The position numbers and the translations under genes were made by a program. DNA of 64,000 nt, taken from Diadema setosum (Eukaryota > Echinodermata > Echinoidea > Diadematoida > Diadematidae). The notes below the pieces were generated by a model, which searched no databases, was not told the origin of the DNA, and was given only the letters and a program-made list of their open reading frames with translations. The stretch is taken from the NCBI GenBank assembly GCA_033980235.1, contig CM067066.1:38302955-38366954 (forward strand), given 5' to 3'. This document shows positions 46,101 through 58,500 of this stretch, in pieces (the first letter of the stretch is position 1; each line of letters begins with the position of its first letter).

Positions 46101-49100
46101 ATATTATTATCATTATCACTCAAGACGTTAAATCTTATTGAATCACTTCTCTATACTTTGTTTGTGAAAGACCACGTCTACCATGACAAAGATATGCTGA
46201 AATACATCCGGGATAAACAGTCATGACACTCTGAAACTCTAACCTCAAGTGCGTTCGCACGAAGAAACGTAGGTCTTTTCCATTGCTCCTGCATGTTGTC
46301 ATTGCTGTCCAAAAATGTTCGTTGCAGAGACAAATAATCCTCTTATCACAAATAAGAAAACCTTCACAAAGAAAAAAATCACTAAGCAGGGCTCACAACT
46401 AGTCCTACTATACTTCTGGGCTTGACAGGAAACTGCACCGCATCATCTCTGCGCTGTGGCCCCGACGATGACTGCGTGGAGAGGAGCAAGGTAGCTGATG
46501 GAGTTGCGCACTGCCACACGTTCCTCGATGAAGTGCACCATAGTAAGGATGAAAGAGTCGAGCTTTGGTTTGGTTTGGTTTTTGAAGACATATGGGACTC
46601 TCTATGAAGCAAAATTATGGTGTGTGTGTTTTTTGGGTTTTTTTTTTTCAAGTTGCACAAAGACGCCATCCCCGAATGAAAAGTACGACTGCGGCTAAGG
46701 CGGGCGAGATGTGACAGAAATGAACAAAACCATACAACTATACAGCCATGGAATGGATGTCAGGTTTTAACGAATCAGAACGCAAGAAACCGTACCACCC
46801 GTACAACAGTTACTATGCAACTGTGCAACTATACAGGCTTTCTAGGGCTGCACAGTTGTACAATTGCATAGTTGCTCAGTTGCATAGTGGTACAGTTTCT
46901 TACGTTCTGATTGGTTAAAACCTGACATCCATTCCTTGGCTGTACAGTCGCATAGTTGGGTTATTTATGACATATTTCGCCCGCCATAGGCGGCTTCGTT
47001 CAATTTAAAACTGGTGCAAGGGAGTAGGGATTGCCAGTCGCGTCAGTTGCCATTAGTTTATGGCATGCAATGTTAATCTGTATATCTAAAGATATTTTAG
47101 AGTTCAAATTCAATTCAGTTTCAATCAAAATCGAAATTGACTTCGGTTTCAACCGAACACATTATTATCAGTGTATGTACCAATGAGATAACGATATAAA
47201 ATTAGTAAAATCAATGGGCAAATATTATTCTTTGAAAACAAATATACTTGCCATAGAAATGAGAGGTAATGTTCTAATAAATCAATGCCCGTAGGTAATG
47301 GTTAGAAATAAATGCTTAAGATTGAGATTACTTTCACTGAATAAAGCTTCTATGTGAATTCTACTACAATGTTTCTACCGTTTATCAATATACAATATTT
47401 TTCATTATCATTGTATATGAACATGTCTTTCGCATGATATTGCATAGCTCTAATGCCAACCGATGACGTCATTCGTCTCGACCTCGGAGAGAGTTTCAAA
47501 CTGTCGTGGTCATCGTCAAGCCACTCTATGATCGATCGCACAGCTTTCTTCATGTGGCTACTGAGCGCCGAACAAGGAAACGATGACGGCCGTGGTCGTA
47601 GCAGTCGAGTCAAGATGTACGATATCCAAATCATTCTCATCGATGAGAAAGGAAATACCGATATAACCTTGCAGGTCTGCTAATAATATTTGACACATTA
47701 TTTATCACTCAAACATGTTGTTTGTTTGCTGCTTGTTTCTATATTTTTAGTTGGGTGATAAAAATTAGGAAACTTCAAAGTCTGAACTCTTTCCGACAGC
47801 TTGCAGTTACATTCTTTTCAGTTGAGGCAAGACATTTTTTTTTCCACTGGAGAGGACAGCGTATAATAAATTCTCGAGTTTCATGCTGAAATCAACATAT
47901 TCTTCAATACGGTTGAAATCAATCTAATGTCAGAAATCATGCCATGAATACTATAAATAAGGATGTATGGCTTTCGTTAGCAGTCTTGTTGGAATCGCGA
48001 TTGACATCATGAACGCGTAAATCTATGCAATCTAATAACTTTCTTTTTTTGTGTGAGAAACTACGATGGCACGTTTGCTTTTTTGATCCCTAATAATGCT
48101 TTTTTCATCAAAGCAAAGTTTAAAAAGGAATATAATTGGACTCTTACATCTAGTTGTGGTAGTTTCCAATTGTAAATGTTTATGAATGTTCCTATGTGTT
48201 TCATTTTATTTCTGCAGGCCGGAAGTGGATATGTACCAAGAGACTACGATACTCTTCTGTTTTATTCGTCAAGGGATTCGTATTCGAGAGATTATAGCGA
48301 TGTCGTGTCCGACGGTCCCCACATGTGGGTCTCACTTGCTTATTATATTAACGCACATATGGATGATGCCGTGACCGAAATCCATTTGACGTTCACACGG
48401 GTTGACGAAATAGGTAAAACTCGTCTTCATGAATAATCCGGCAACAAATTAATCTGCGGATGTATTTTTTTAATGATAGATAGATAGATGTATAAATAGA
48501 TAGATGGATGGATAGGTAAATAGATGGATAGATAGATAGATAGATAGATAAATGGATAGGTAAATAAATGGGTAGATGGATAGATAGATATTGGTTTATC
48601 TTGTGGAAACAATAATGGTATCAGCCCAGAGACTGAATTTTGTGTCACTGATGTAAATGTACATAGTACAAAACAGCAGTAATTCTTCCCATTAAACATA
48701 AAAAATCAATACGAGCCTTACTACGTTTACTACAATACAATTCTATCTCAAAATACGATATTACATCAAAAACTAATTACACATAATGTCACATCAAATC
48801 ACATTTAGAATTATGATGTTACTTAATGATAGTACTTAATTTCAACTTGTGCCACGTTATACCATTGCGTCCCTTTCTTAAGTTCTTTTTATAATGGACA
48901 TTTTGACGAAATCTTGTCATCACCAGTCTGTGGAGAGGGTGAGGTTACCTGCAGGTCTGGTATAGAGTGTGTTCCTGCGGAGTCAATCTGCGATGGGGCT
49001 TTCCAGTGCCGAGACTTCTCCGACGAGTTTGGATGCGGTAAGACCTATCTCGCAACGATTTACTCTCATGTGCATCTACCACTTTCTGTCATGGTGGTCG

Positions 49101-49471
49101 AAAACAATTTCATTTCACTTCGTTTCTTCTGTTACATTTCCCACAACAAAAATGCAATTGTAATGAGACATTTCTTGAATACAAACAATTCCTCAAAATC
49201 AGTAGAGCATTCAGAAGAAATACTGTGAAATGAAGTACCATAAATGGTATTACAATACCAAATAAAAATTGTCACACAATGTCACGCCAAGCCTACCCGA
49301 TTTTGAACTTCCAGTTTAGGACTTAACTCTCCTTCACAAATAGATAGACACTATAATATTATGTCTTTAGGCCTTTACATGTATGTATCTTTATCCATAT
49401 CTGAACATCTATATCTATTCATTAATATATGCATGCAGAGACAGAACAGTAGCGATATATATATATGTATG

Positions 49472-49525
<54 letters not shown>

Positions 49526-52500
49526 CAGCGTTTGCGAGTGTGTGTGCGCAACGTAGTGATATATTTGCTGGCGACATTTATGAAATACTGATTCTGTTCT
49601 CCAATATCACATAAAAATGCCTGGAAAAAAATCATGAAGTAAAGAGCATGAGATGTAATTCTGTCTATTCCTTTCTCTGAAATGCATATATTTGCTACGT
49701 CGGTAAACTCTGAATTGTACCATGCGTATGATAGTTCATAATATGATGACAAAAATCAAAAGGGTGATTTTTTTTTTTAAAAGACTGCCCAAGTTTGAAA
49801 CAAAAAAGAGCAAGTGACAATATCTAAATCGAAGTAATCTTTGTTCTTAGATTGGGTTTAACTTCCAAATTTTCAGCAAAAGCAATATTCGTCTAATTAC
49901 ATGTGTTCAAATCATAACGTTAGTGTAAATTCGTTGAGCCCTTGCAGACCTGCTCCCACTTCGCGAGCGATAGGACAGAATGGATGGTATAGATGGTAGC
50001 ATTGTCAGATTGTTTGATTATAATCTACATTTCCCACCGCTGATTTGTGTTGCCAACATGTCTAATATCATGTCACTTATTCTGTAACACGTGATAGGAG
50101 TGTGTTCAAACGATACGTTCTCCTGTCTGGGTGACTACGCCGACAACTGCGCGCCTCGTAGCAGCATCTGCGATGGTTTCTTTTACTGTCAAAACGGCGT
50201 TGATGAAATCGACTGCGGTAAGCTACCCAAATTACAGCACGACTGTGTACCATTAGTCAATATCAAGTTGATTTTAGTCAATATCATCAGACTGCGATTG
50301 AATCAAGAAGCTCATGATGGCAGACCATTCGTTAGGTTCTCCTTATGGTCAAAACAAGTCATTTTATTTTGACTTCGTCTCGGGACTTATGACCCCCCCC
50401 CCCCCCCCCCCATATGATATTATGTTTGTTCCTCCCCTGACAGTAACAATCTGTCTGTTGCTTGAGATGGCGACTGCTGTTTACAGCTGGATGCTCTCAT
50501 TAGAGATGGAAAGAAGAAAAGCTATCCTGGGAAAAGCTCCCTCTCTAGACAGCCAAACTATAAATCTGTAACGCTAGGAACATGATGAAATAGCTATATA
50601 GGATGTCCACAAGGTGTATCTTCAGTCTATACCATCAAATGTACGGAGACATGATGAATTGAGATACAGATTATTGAGTGTTGCTGTAGAAAACATCGAA
50701 TTAAACACGTTAATAAAGGCTGTATCACAGAATCACATTCCTGTTCAGTGTTTGACTATCGGACTGTATATTATTATAGCAGGAAAAGTTTTCTACTTTC
50801 AGGGACAAAAGAAGATGGATTCGTTCTGTATCTTATTTGAAATATTTAAACTGACGATTATGATTTTTTTTTTTCATTAGAGTAACGACGGATAGTGGAA
50901 ATTTTACCTGTCCGAAACGTCTAGCATTTTAATTCGATCTTTCAAGACCACGACCAAGACAGAATAACCAACAGTTCACATCAGGACTACCGAATAGTGG
51001 TGCAACAGGAAATATTATCTCCATTCCTTTCTTATACTTACGTCCATTGTACAGAAGCATGTGGCAAGACATACATCAGCCTTACAGCCAATCAGTCGAC
51101 AACTGTTTCATCACCCGTAGGCCCCTATCCGGGATTCCCGATTGGTCCCGTGAGCTGTTTGTGGCTTATCTCGGCCCCACCGGGCCATGGTATTGTGGCT
51201 ATTTTCCCGCGGGTCTGGCATGAAGGGGAACCGTACGGTAATATGCTGGGCGAGGGCCATTACGTGGCGGCGCACTATAACATAGAAGGCACCACTACTC
51301 GCATCGTGGCAACTGTGCATCGGAGTCAACTCTACTTCCGGGTCAACGAGATTTGGATGATACATAAACTTGAGTCCGTAGTGACAGCATCATCGGTAGA
51401 CTTCACCGTTGACTTGCGTGCCTTCCTCCCACTGGGTTAGTACATACACATTGCACATAACTGGTTGTATCCATAGAGCAATGATACAACATGACGGAAC
51501 TTTAGATATTACATGTGTGTGTCTCCTCATAATTATGTGTGAATATTGACAGTTATGATGGATAGATATTGTCTGCTAAATCCTGATCGAATGTTATGTT
51601 TCATGAAATGCAAATTTCCCAAGAATGGATTCAGTGCATGGGCGTAAATCCCGGGGGGGATGGGGGGGATGGGGGGGATATATCCCCCCCTGAAATGGAG
51701 GAGGGGGGGATGGCCTGTACAATCATCCCCCCCTGAATTTTGAGGGGAAAAAATGGAGGAAGCAGAAATGTGATTGTATCAATTTTGGCATAATGCATGA
51801 CGTTTGTACGCCGGCCTTCAGACAGGTAACAGAGCTGAACAGTATATTCTATCTTGTAGGGAAATGTATAATTTTCTCAAGCGCTCGCTCGCTTCGCTCG
51901 CTCGCGAAGAAAGTAACATCGACATACACTGTAAGATATGGCTCAGGCGTTGACAACGTCAAATAGTATAGGTCTACATGTAAACATGCTATGACGCGAG
52001 TGACTTGGGACCATCTGCAAAATATGTACGAAAACATACAAACAAACAATAACAACAACTTTATCGCCATAATTGAATCCCCTCCATTTCCTGAATCATT
52101 CCTGAGAAACGACAGTGTCTGATGACTCAGTCAGGATACATCTATGGACATACCAAGGGAAGATCAGGGACGTCGAATCTATGGGGGGCAAATGGGGCAT
52201 TTGCCCCGCCCCAAAGGAAGTGTTTAGACAGACAAATCATTTATCCCCCAAGCAATTCCCGAGATGAGGACAAATCTCGAACTTTCTTAATGGAAAATTG
52301 TCCAAATATCGCCAGAACTATGCACCAGATCGTTGTATTGCAATCATGAACATGCAAAAGGTCCGCTATAAGATAAGGGATAAACTTTGTACACTTTTGA
52401 CATAGACGTATATTCCCTAATTTATCAAAGAGTGTGCAGCAGATCTTTCACTTAACAAAAGCAACCTAATATGTATAGAGGCGTCGATGGGGGGGGGGGA

Positions 52501-55500
52501 TGGTTCTCAAATAAAAGTGGGACAAATAAAAGCGAAAAATATAGCTACAAACGGCAGTTTTTGGAGTGTAAAATGATACAATTTTAAAGCTCGCTCGCTC
52601 CGCTCGCTCGCATTTAACCGCTATGCCATTCTCCTGATGTTGCTGCCAGTGATTGTCAGCAGGTGCATCCAGTGCGCCCCCTTAATTTCCAAAGCGAAAA
52701 TATAGCTACAAACGACAGTTTTTAGGACTGGAAAATGTCAATTTTCAAGCTAACTCGCTTCGTTCGCTAGCATTTAATCAGTATGCCATTCTCCTGATGT
52801 TGCTGCCAGTAATTGCCGGCAGTTGCGCCCGGTGTGCCCCCTTAATTTCCAAAGCGAAAAAATACAGCCACAGACGGCAGTCTTTGGACTGTAAAATGTC
52901 AAAATTTTCAAGCTCGCTCGCTCCGCTCGCTCGCATTTAACCGCTATGCCATTCTCCTGATGTTGCTGCCAGTAATTGCCGGCAGTTGCACTCGGTGTGC
53001 CCCCTATGGGTAAATTTCCAAAGCGAAAAAGTATAGCTACAAACTGCAGTTTTTAGACTGTAAAATGTCAAAATTTTCAAGCTCGCTCGCTCCGCTCGCT
53101 CGCATTTAATCGCTATGCCATTCTCCTGATGTTGCTGCCAGTGATTGTGAGCAGGTGCGCCCCCCTTAATTTCCAAAGCGAAAAAATACAGCCACAAACG
53201 GCAGTCTTTGGACTATAAAATGTCAAAATTTTCAAGCTCGCTCGCTCCGCTCGCTCGCATTTAACCGCTATGCCATTCTCCTGATGTTGCTGCCAGTAAT
53301 TGCCGGCAGTTGCACTTGGTGTGCCCCCCTATGGGTAAATTTCCAAAGCGAAAAAGTATAGCTACAAACTGCAGTTTTTAGACTGTAAAATGTCAAAATT
53401 TTCAAGCTCGCTCGCTCCGCTCGCTCGCATTTAATCGCTATGCCATTCTCCTGATGTTGCTGCCAGTGATTGTGAGCAAGTGCGCCCCCCTTAATTTCCA
53501 AAGCGAAAAAATACAGCCACAAACGGCAGTCTTTGGACTATAAAATGTCAAAATTTTCAAGCTCGCTCGCTCCGCTCGCTCGCATTTAACCGCTATGCCA
53601 TTTTCCTGATGTTGCTGCCAGTAATTGCCGGCTGTTGCACTTGGTGTGCCCCCTATGGGTAAATTTCCAAAGCGAAAAAGTATAGCTACAAACTGCAGTT
53701 TTTAGACTGTAAAATGTCAAAATTTTCAAGCTCGCTCGCTCCGCTCGTTCGCATTTAATCGCTATGCCATTCTCCTGATGTTGCTGCCAGTGATTGTGAG
53801 CAGGTGCGCCCCCCTTAATTTCCAAAGCGAAAAATATAGCAACAAACGGCAGTTTGGGGACTGTAAAATACCAAATTTTTGAAGCTCGCTCGCTTCGCTC
53901 GCTCGCATTTAATTATTATTCCATTTTCCTGATGTTGCTGCCAGTAATTGCCAGCAGTTTTCGCCCGGTGCGCCCCCTTAATTTCCAAAAGCGAAAAATA
54001 TAGCTACAAACGGCAGTTTTTGGACTGTCAAATGTCAAAATTTTGAAGCTCGCTCGCTTCTCTCGCTCGCATTTAATCATTATGCCATTCTCCTGATGTT
54101 GCTGCCAGTAATTGCCAGCAGTTTTCGCCCGGTGCGCCCCCCCCCCTTAATTTCCAAAGCGAAAAAATACTAGTACAGCCACAAAGGACATGTGGGACTG
54201 TAAAATATCAAAATTGTCAAGCTCACTCGCTTCGCTCGTCGCATTTAATCGTTATGCCATTCTGATGTTGCTGCCCGATTGCTGGCAGTTGCGCCCGGTG
54301 TGCCCCCATAATTTCCAAAGCGAAAAAATACAGCCACAAACGGCAGTCTTTGGACTGTAAAGTGTCAAAATTTTCAAGCTCGCTCGCCCCGCTCGCTCGC
54401 ATTTAACTGCTATGCCATTCTCCTGATGTTGCTGCCAGTAATTGCCAGCAGTTGCGCCTGATGCGGCCCCCCTTAATTTCCAAAGCGAAAAAGTATAGCT
54501 ACAAACGGCAGTTTTTAGACTGTAAAATGTTAAAATTTTCATGCTCGCTCGCTCCGCTCGCTCGCATTTAACCGCTATGCCATTCTCCTGATGTTGCTGC
54601 CAGTAATTGCCGGCAGTTGCACTCGGTGTGCCCCCTATGGGTAAATTTCCAAAGCGAAAAAGTATAGCTACAAACTGCAGTTTTTAGACTGTAAAATGTC
54701 AAAATTTTCAAGCTCGCTCGCTCCGCTCGCTCGCATTTAATCGCTATGCCATTCTCCTGATGTTGCTGCCAGTGATTGTGAGCAGGTGCGCCCCCCTTAA
54801 TTTCCAAAGCGAAAAAATACAGCCACAAACGGCAGTCTTTGGACTATAAAATGTCAAAATTTTCAAGCTCGCTCGCTCCGCTCGCTCGCATTTAACCGCT
54901 ATGCCATTCTCCTGATGTTGCTGCCAGTAATTGCCGGCAGTTGCACTTGGTGTGCCCCCCTATGGGTAAATTTCCAAAGCGAAAAAGTATAGCTACAAAC
55001 TGCAGTTTTTAGACTGTAAAATGTCAAAATTTTCAAGCTCGCTCGCTCCGCTCGCTCGCATTTAATCGCTATGCCATTCTCCTGATGTTGCTGCCAGTGA
55101 TTGTGAGCAAGTGCGCCCCCCTTAATTTCCAAAGCGAAAAAATACAGCCACAAACGGCAGTCTTTGGACTATAAAATGTCAAAATTTTCAAGCTCGCTCG
55201 CTCCGCTCGCTCGCATTTAACCGCTATGCCATTTTCCTGATGTTGCTGCCAGTAATTGCCGGCTGTTGCACTTGGTGTGCCCCCTATGGGTAAATTTCCA
55301 AAGCGAAAAAGTATAGCTACAAACTGCAGTTTTTAGACTGTAAAATGTCAAAATTTTCAAGCTCGCTCGCTCCGCTCGTTCGCATTTAATCGCTATGCCA
55401 TTCTCCTGATGTTGCTGCCAGTGATTGTGAGCAGGTGCGCCCCCCTTAATTTCCAAAGCGAAAAATATAGCAACAAACGGCAGTTTGGGGACTGTAAAAT

Positions 55501-58500
55501 ACCAAATTTTTGAAGCTCGCTCGCTTCGCTCGCTCGCATTTAATTATTATTCCATTTTCCTGATGTTGCTGCCAGTAATTGCCAGCAGTTTTCGCCCGGT
55601 GCGCCCCCTTAATTTCCAAAAGCGAAAAATATAGCTACAAACGGCAGTTTTTGGACTGTCAAATGTCAAAATTTTGAAGCTCGCTCGCTTCTCTCGCTCG
55701 CATTTAATCATTATGCCATTCTCCTGATGTTGCTGCCAGTAATTGCCAGCAGTTTTCGCCCGGTGCGCCCCCCCCCCCTTAATTTCCAAAGCGAAAAAAT
55801 ACTAGTACAGCCACAAAGGACATGTGGGACTGTAAAATATCAAAATTGTCAAGCTCACTCGCTTCGCTCGTCGCATTTAATCGTTATGCCATTCTGGCAG
55901 TTGCGCCCGGTGTGCCCCCATAATTTCCAAAGCGAAAAAATACAGCCACAAACGGCAGTCTTTGGACTGTAAAGTGTCAAAATTTTCAAGCTCGCTCGCC
56001 CCGCTCGCTCGCATTTAACTGCTATGCCATTCTCCTGATGTTGCTGCCAGTAATTGCCAGCAGTTGCGCCTGATGCGGCCCCCCTTAATTTCCAAAGCGA
56101 AAAAGTATAGCTACAAACGGCAGTTTTTAGACTGTAAAATGTTAAAATTTTCATGCTCGCTCGCTCCGCTCGCTCGCATTTAACCGCTATGCCATTCTCC
56201 TGATGTTGCTGCCAGTAATTGCCGGCAGTTGCACTCGGTGTGCCCCCTATGGGTAAATTTCCAAAGCGAAAAAGTATAGCTACAAACTGCAGTTTTTAGA
56301 CTGTAAAATGTCAAAATTTTCAAGCTCGCTCGCTCCGCTCGCTCGCATTTAATCGCTATGCCATTCTCCTGATGTTGCTGCCAGTGATTGTGAGCAGGTG
56401 CGCCCCCCTTAATTTCCAAAGCGAAAAAATACAGCCACAAACGGCAGTCTTTGGACTATAAAATGTCAAAATTTTCAAGCTCGCTCGCTCCGCTCGCTCG
56501 CATTTAACCGCTATGCCATTCTCCTGATGTTGCTGCCAGTAATTGCCGGCAGTTGCACTTGGTGTGCCCCCCTATGGGTAAATTTCCAAAGCGAAAAAGT
56601 ATAGCTACAAACTGCAGTTTTTAGACTGTAAAATGTCAAAATTTTCAAGCTCGCTCGCTCCGCTCGCTCGCATTTAATCGCTATGCCATTCTCCTGATGT
56701 TGCTGCCAGTGATTGTGAGCAAGTGCGCCCCCCTTAATTTCCAAAGCGAAAAAATACAGCCACAAACGGCAGTCTTTGGACTATAAAATGTCAAAATTTT
56801 CAAGCTCGCTCGCTCCGCTCGCTCGCATTTAACCGCTATGCCATTCTCCTGATGTTGCTGCCAGTAATTGCCGGCTGTTGCACTTGGTGTGCCCCCTATG
56901 GGTAAATTTCCAAAGCGAAAAAGTATAGCTACAAACTGCAGTTTTTAGACTGTAAAGTGTCAAAATTTTCAAGCTCGCTCGCTCCGCTCGTTCGCATTTA
57001 ATCGCTATGCCATTCTCCTGATGTTGCTGCCAGTGATTGTGAGCAGGTGCGCCCCCCTTAATTTCCAAAGCGAAAAATATAGCAACAAACGGCAGTTTGG
57101 GGACTGTAAAATACCAAATTTTTGAAGCTCGCTCGCTTCGCTCGCTCGCATTTAATTATTATTCCATTTTCCTGATGTTGCTGCCAGTAATTGCCAGCAG
57201 TTTTCGCCCGGTGCGCCCCCTTAATTTCCAAAAGCGAAAAATATAGCTACAAACGGCAGTTTTTGGACTGTCAAATGTCAAAATTTTGAAGCTCGCTCGC
57301 TTCTCTCGCTCGCATTTAATCATTATGCCATTCTCCCGATGTTGCTGCCAGTAATTGCCAGCAGTTTTCGCCCGGTGCGCCCCCCCCCCCCCCCTTAATT
57401 TCCAAAGCGAAAAAATACTAGTACAGCCACAAAGGACATGTGGGACTGTAAAATATCAAAATTGTCAAGCTCACTCGCTTCGCTCGTCGCATTTAATCGT
57501 TATGCCATTCTGATGTTGCTGCCCGATTGCTGGCAGTTGCGCCCGGTGTGCCCCCATAATTTCCAAAGCGAAAAAATACAGCCACAAACGGCAGTCTTTG
57601 GACTGTAAAGTGTCAAAATTTTCAAGCTCGCTCGCCCCGCTCGCTCGCATTTAACTGCTATGCCATTCTCCTGATGTTGCTGCCAGTAATTGCCAGCAGT
57701 TGCGCCTGATGCGGCCCCCCTTAATTTCCAAAGCGAAAAGGTATAGCCACAAACGGCAGTTTTTAGACTGTAAAATGTTAAAATTTTCATGCTCGCTCGC
57801 TCCGCTCGCTCGCATTTAATCGCTATGCCATTCTCCTGATGTTGCTGACAGTGATTGACAGCAGTTGCGCCTGGTGTGCCCCCTTAATTTCCAAAGCGAA
57901 GAATATAGCTACAAACGGCAGTTTTTGGACTGAAAATATCAAAATTTTCAACGCAAAGAGATTTCACCGTAGGAGGGGGAAACCCCCCCCCCCCCCTACC
58001 ATACCCTCCCCCCCCCCTCGCTTGATTCGTTCCGTCACATAACCGCTCCTCCTAAGATCAAATCCTGTCTACGCCGATGATAGGCCCCATTATTTAGTAG
58101 GCCTTCACAGTGATGTCGCACAGCAAGAGCTGAAATACCACGATTTTGTCATTCAATAATATATTGTGAATATTTCATTTTCTTATTGTTTTTTTTAAAG
58201 AAAAGAAAACAAAATTTTCACCACAAGTAAGCACCAGATCGCTGAATTTCAGGTCTGAAAATGCAAAATCTTCCTCGTGTGGGAGAGGGATACCCCCCCC
58301 CCCATACACACAGTTCCCCCGTTCGGTCGTTCCGCTCCCTCTCACAGATATTTCCAAAAAAAAAAAAATGTTTTCATACTTTTAAGGTCTGATTTTCCGC
58401 CGAAAGTCGTCTGACGAGCAAAAAAAAAAAAAAAAAGCAACAAGAACAAAAAGTCTTTATGTTGTTGCTGCCACTTTTCTCCCACTTTATATTTCATGCA

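Noticed and set aside
52937..57790. Repeated minus-strand ORFs of 79-99 codons in the satellite
   Set aside because: They recur because the DNA repeat recurs; they resemble no family and break at each monomer boundary.
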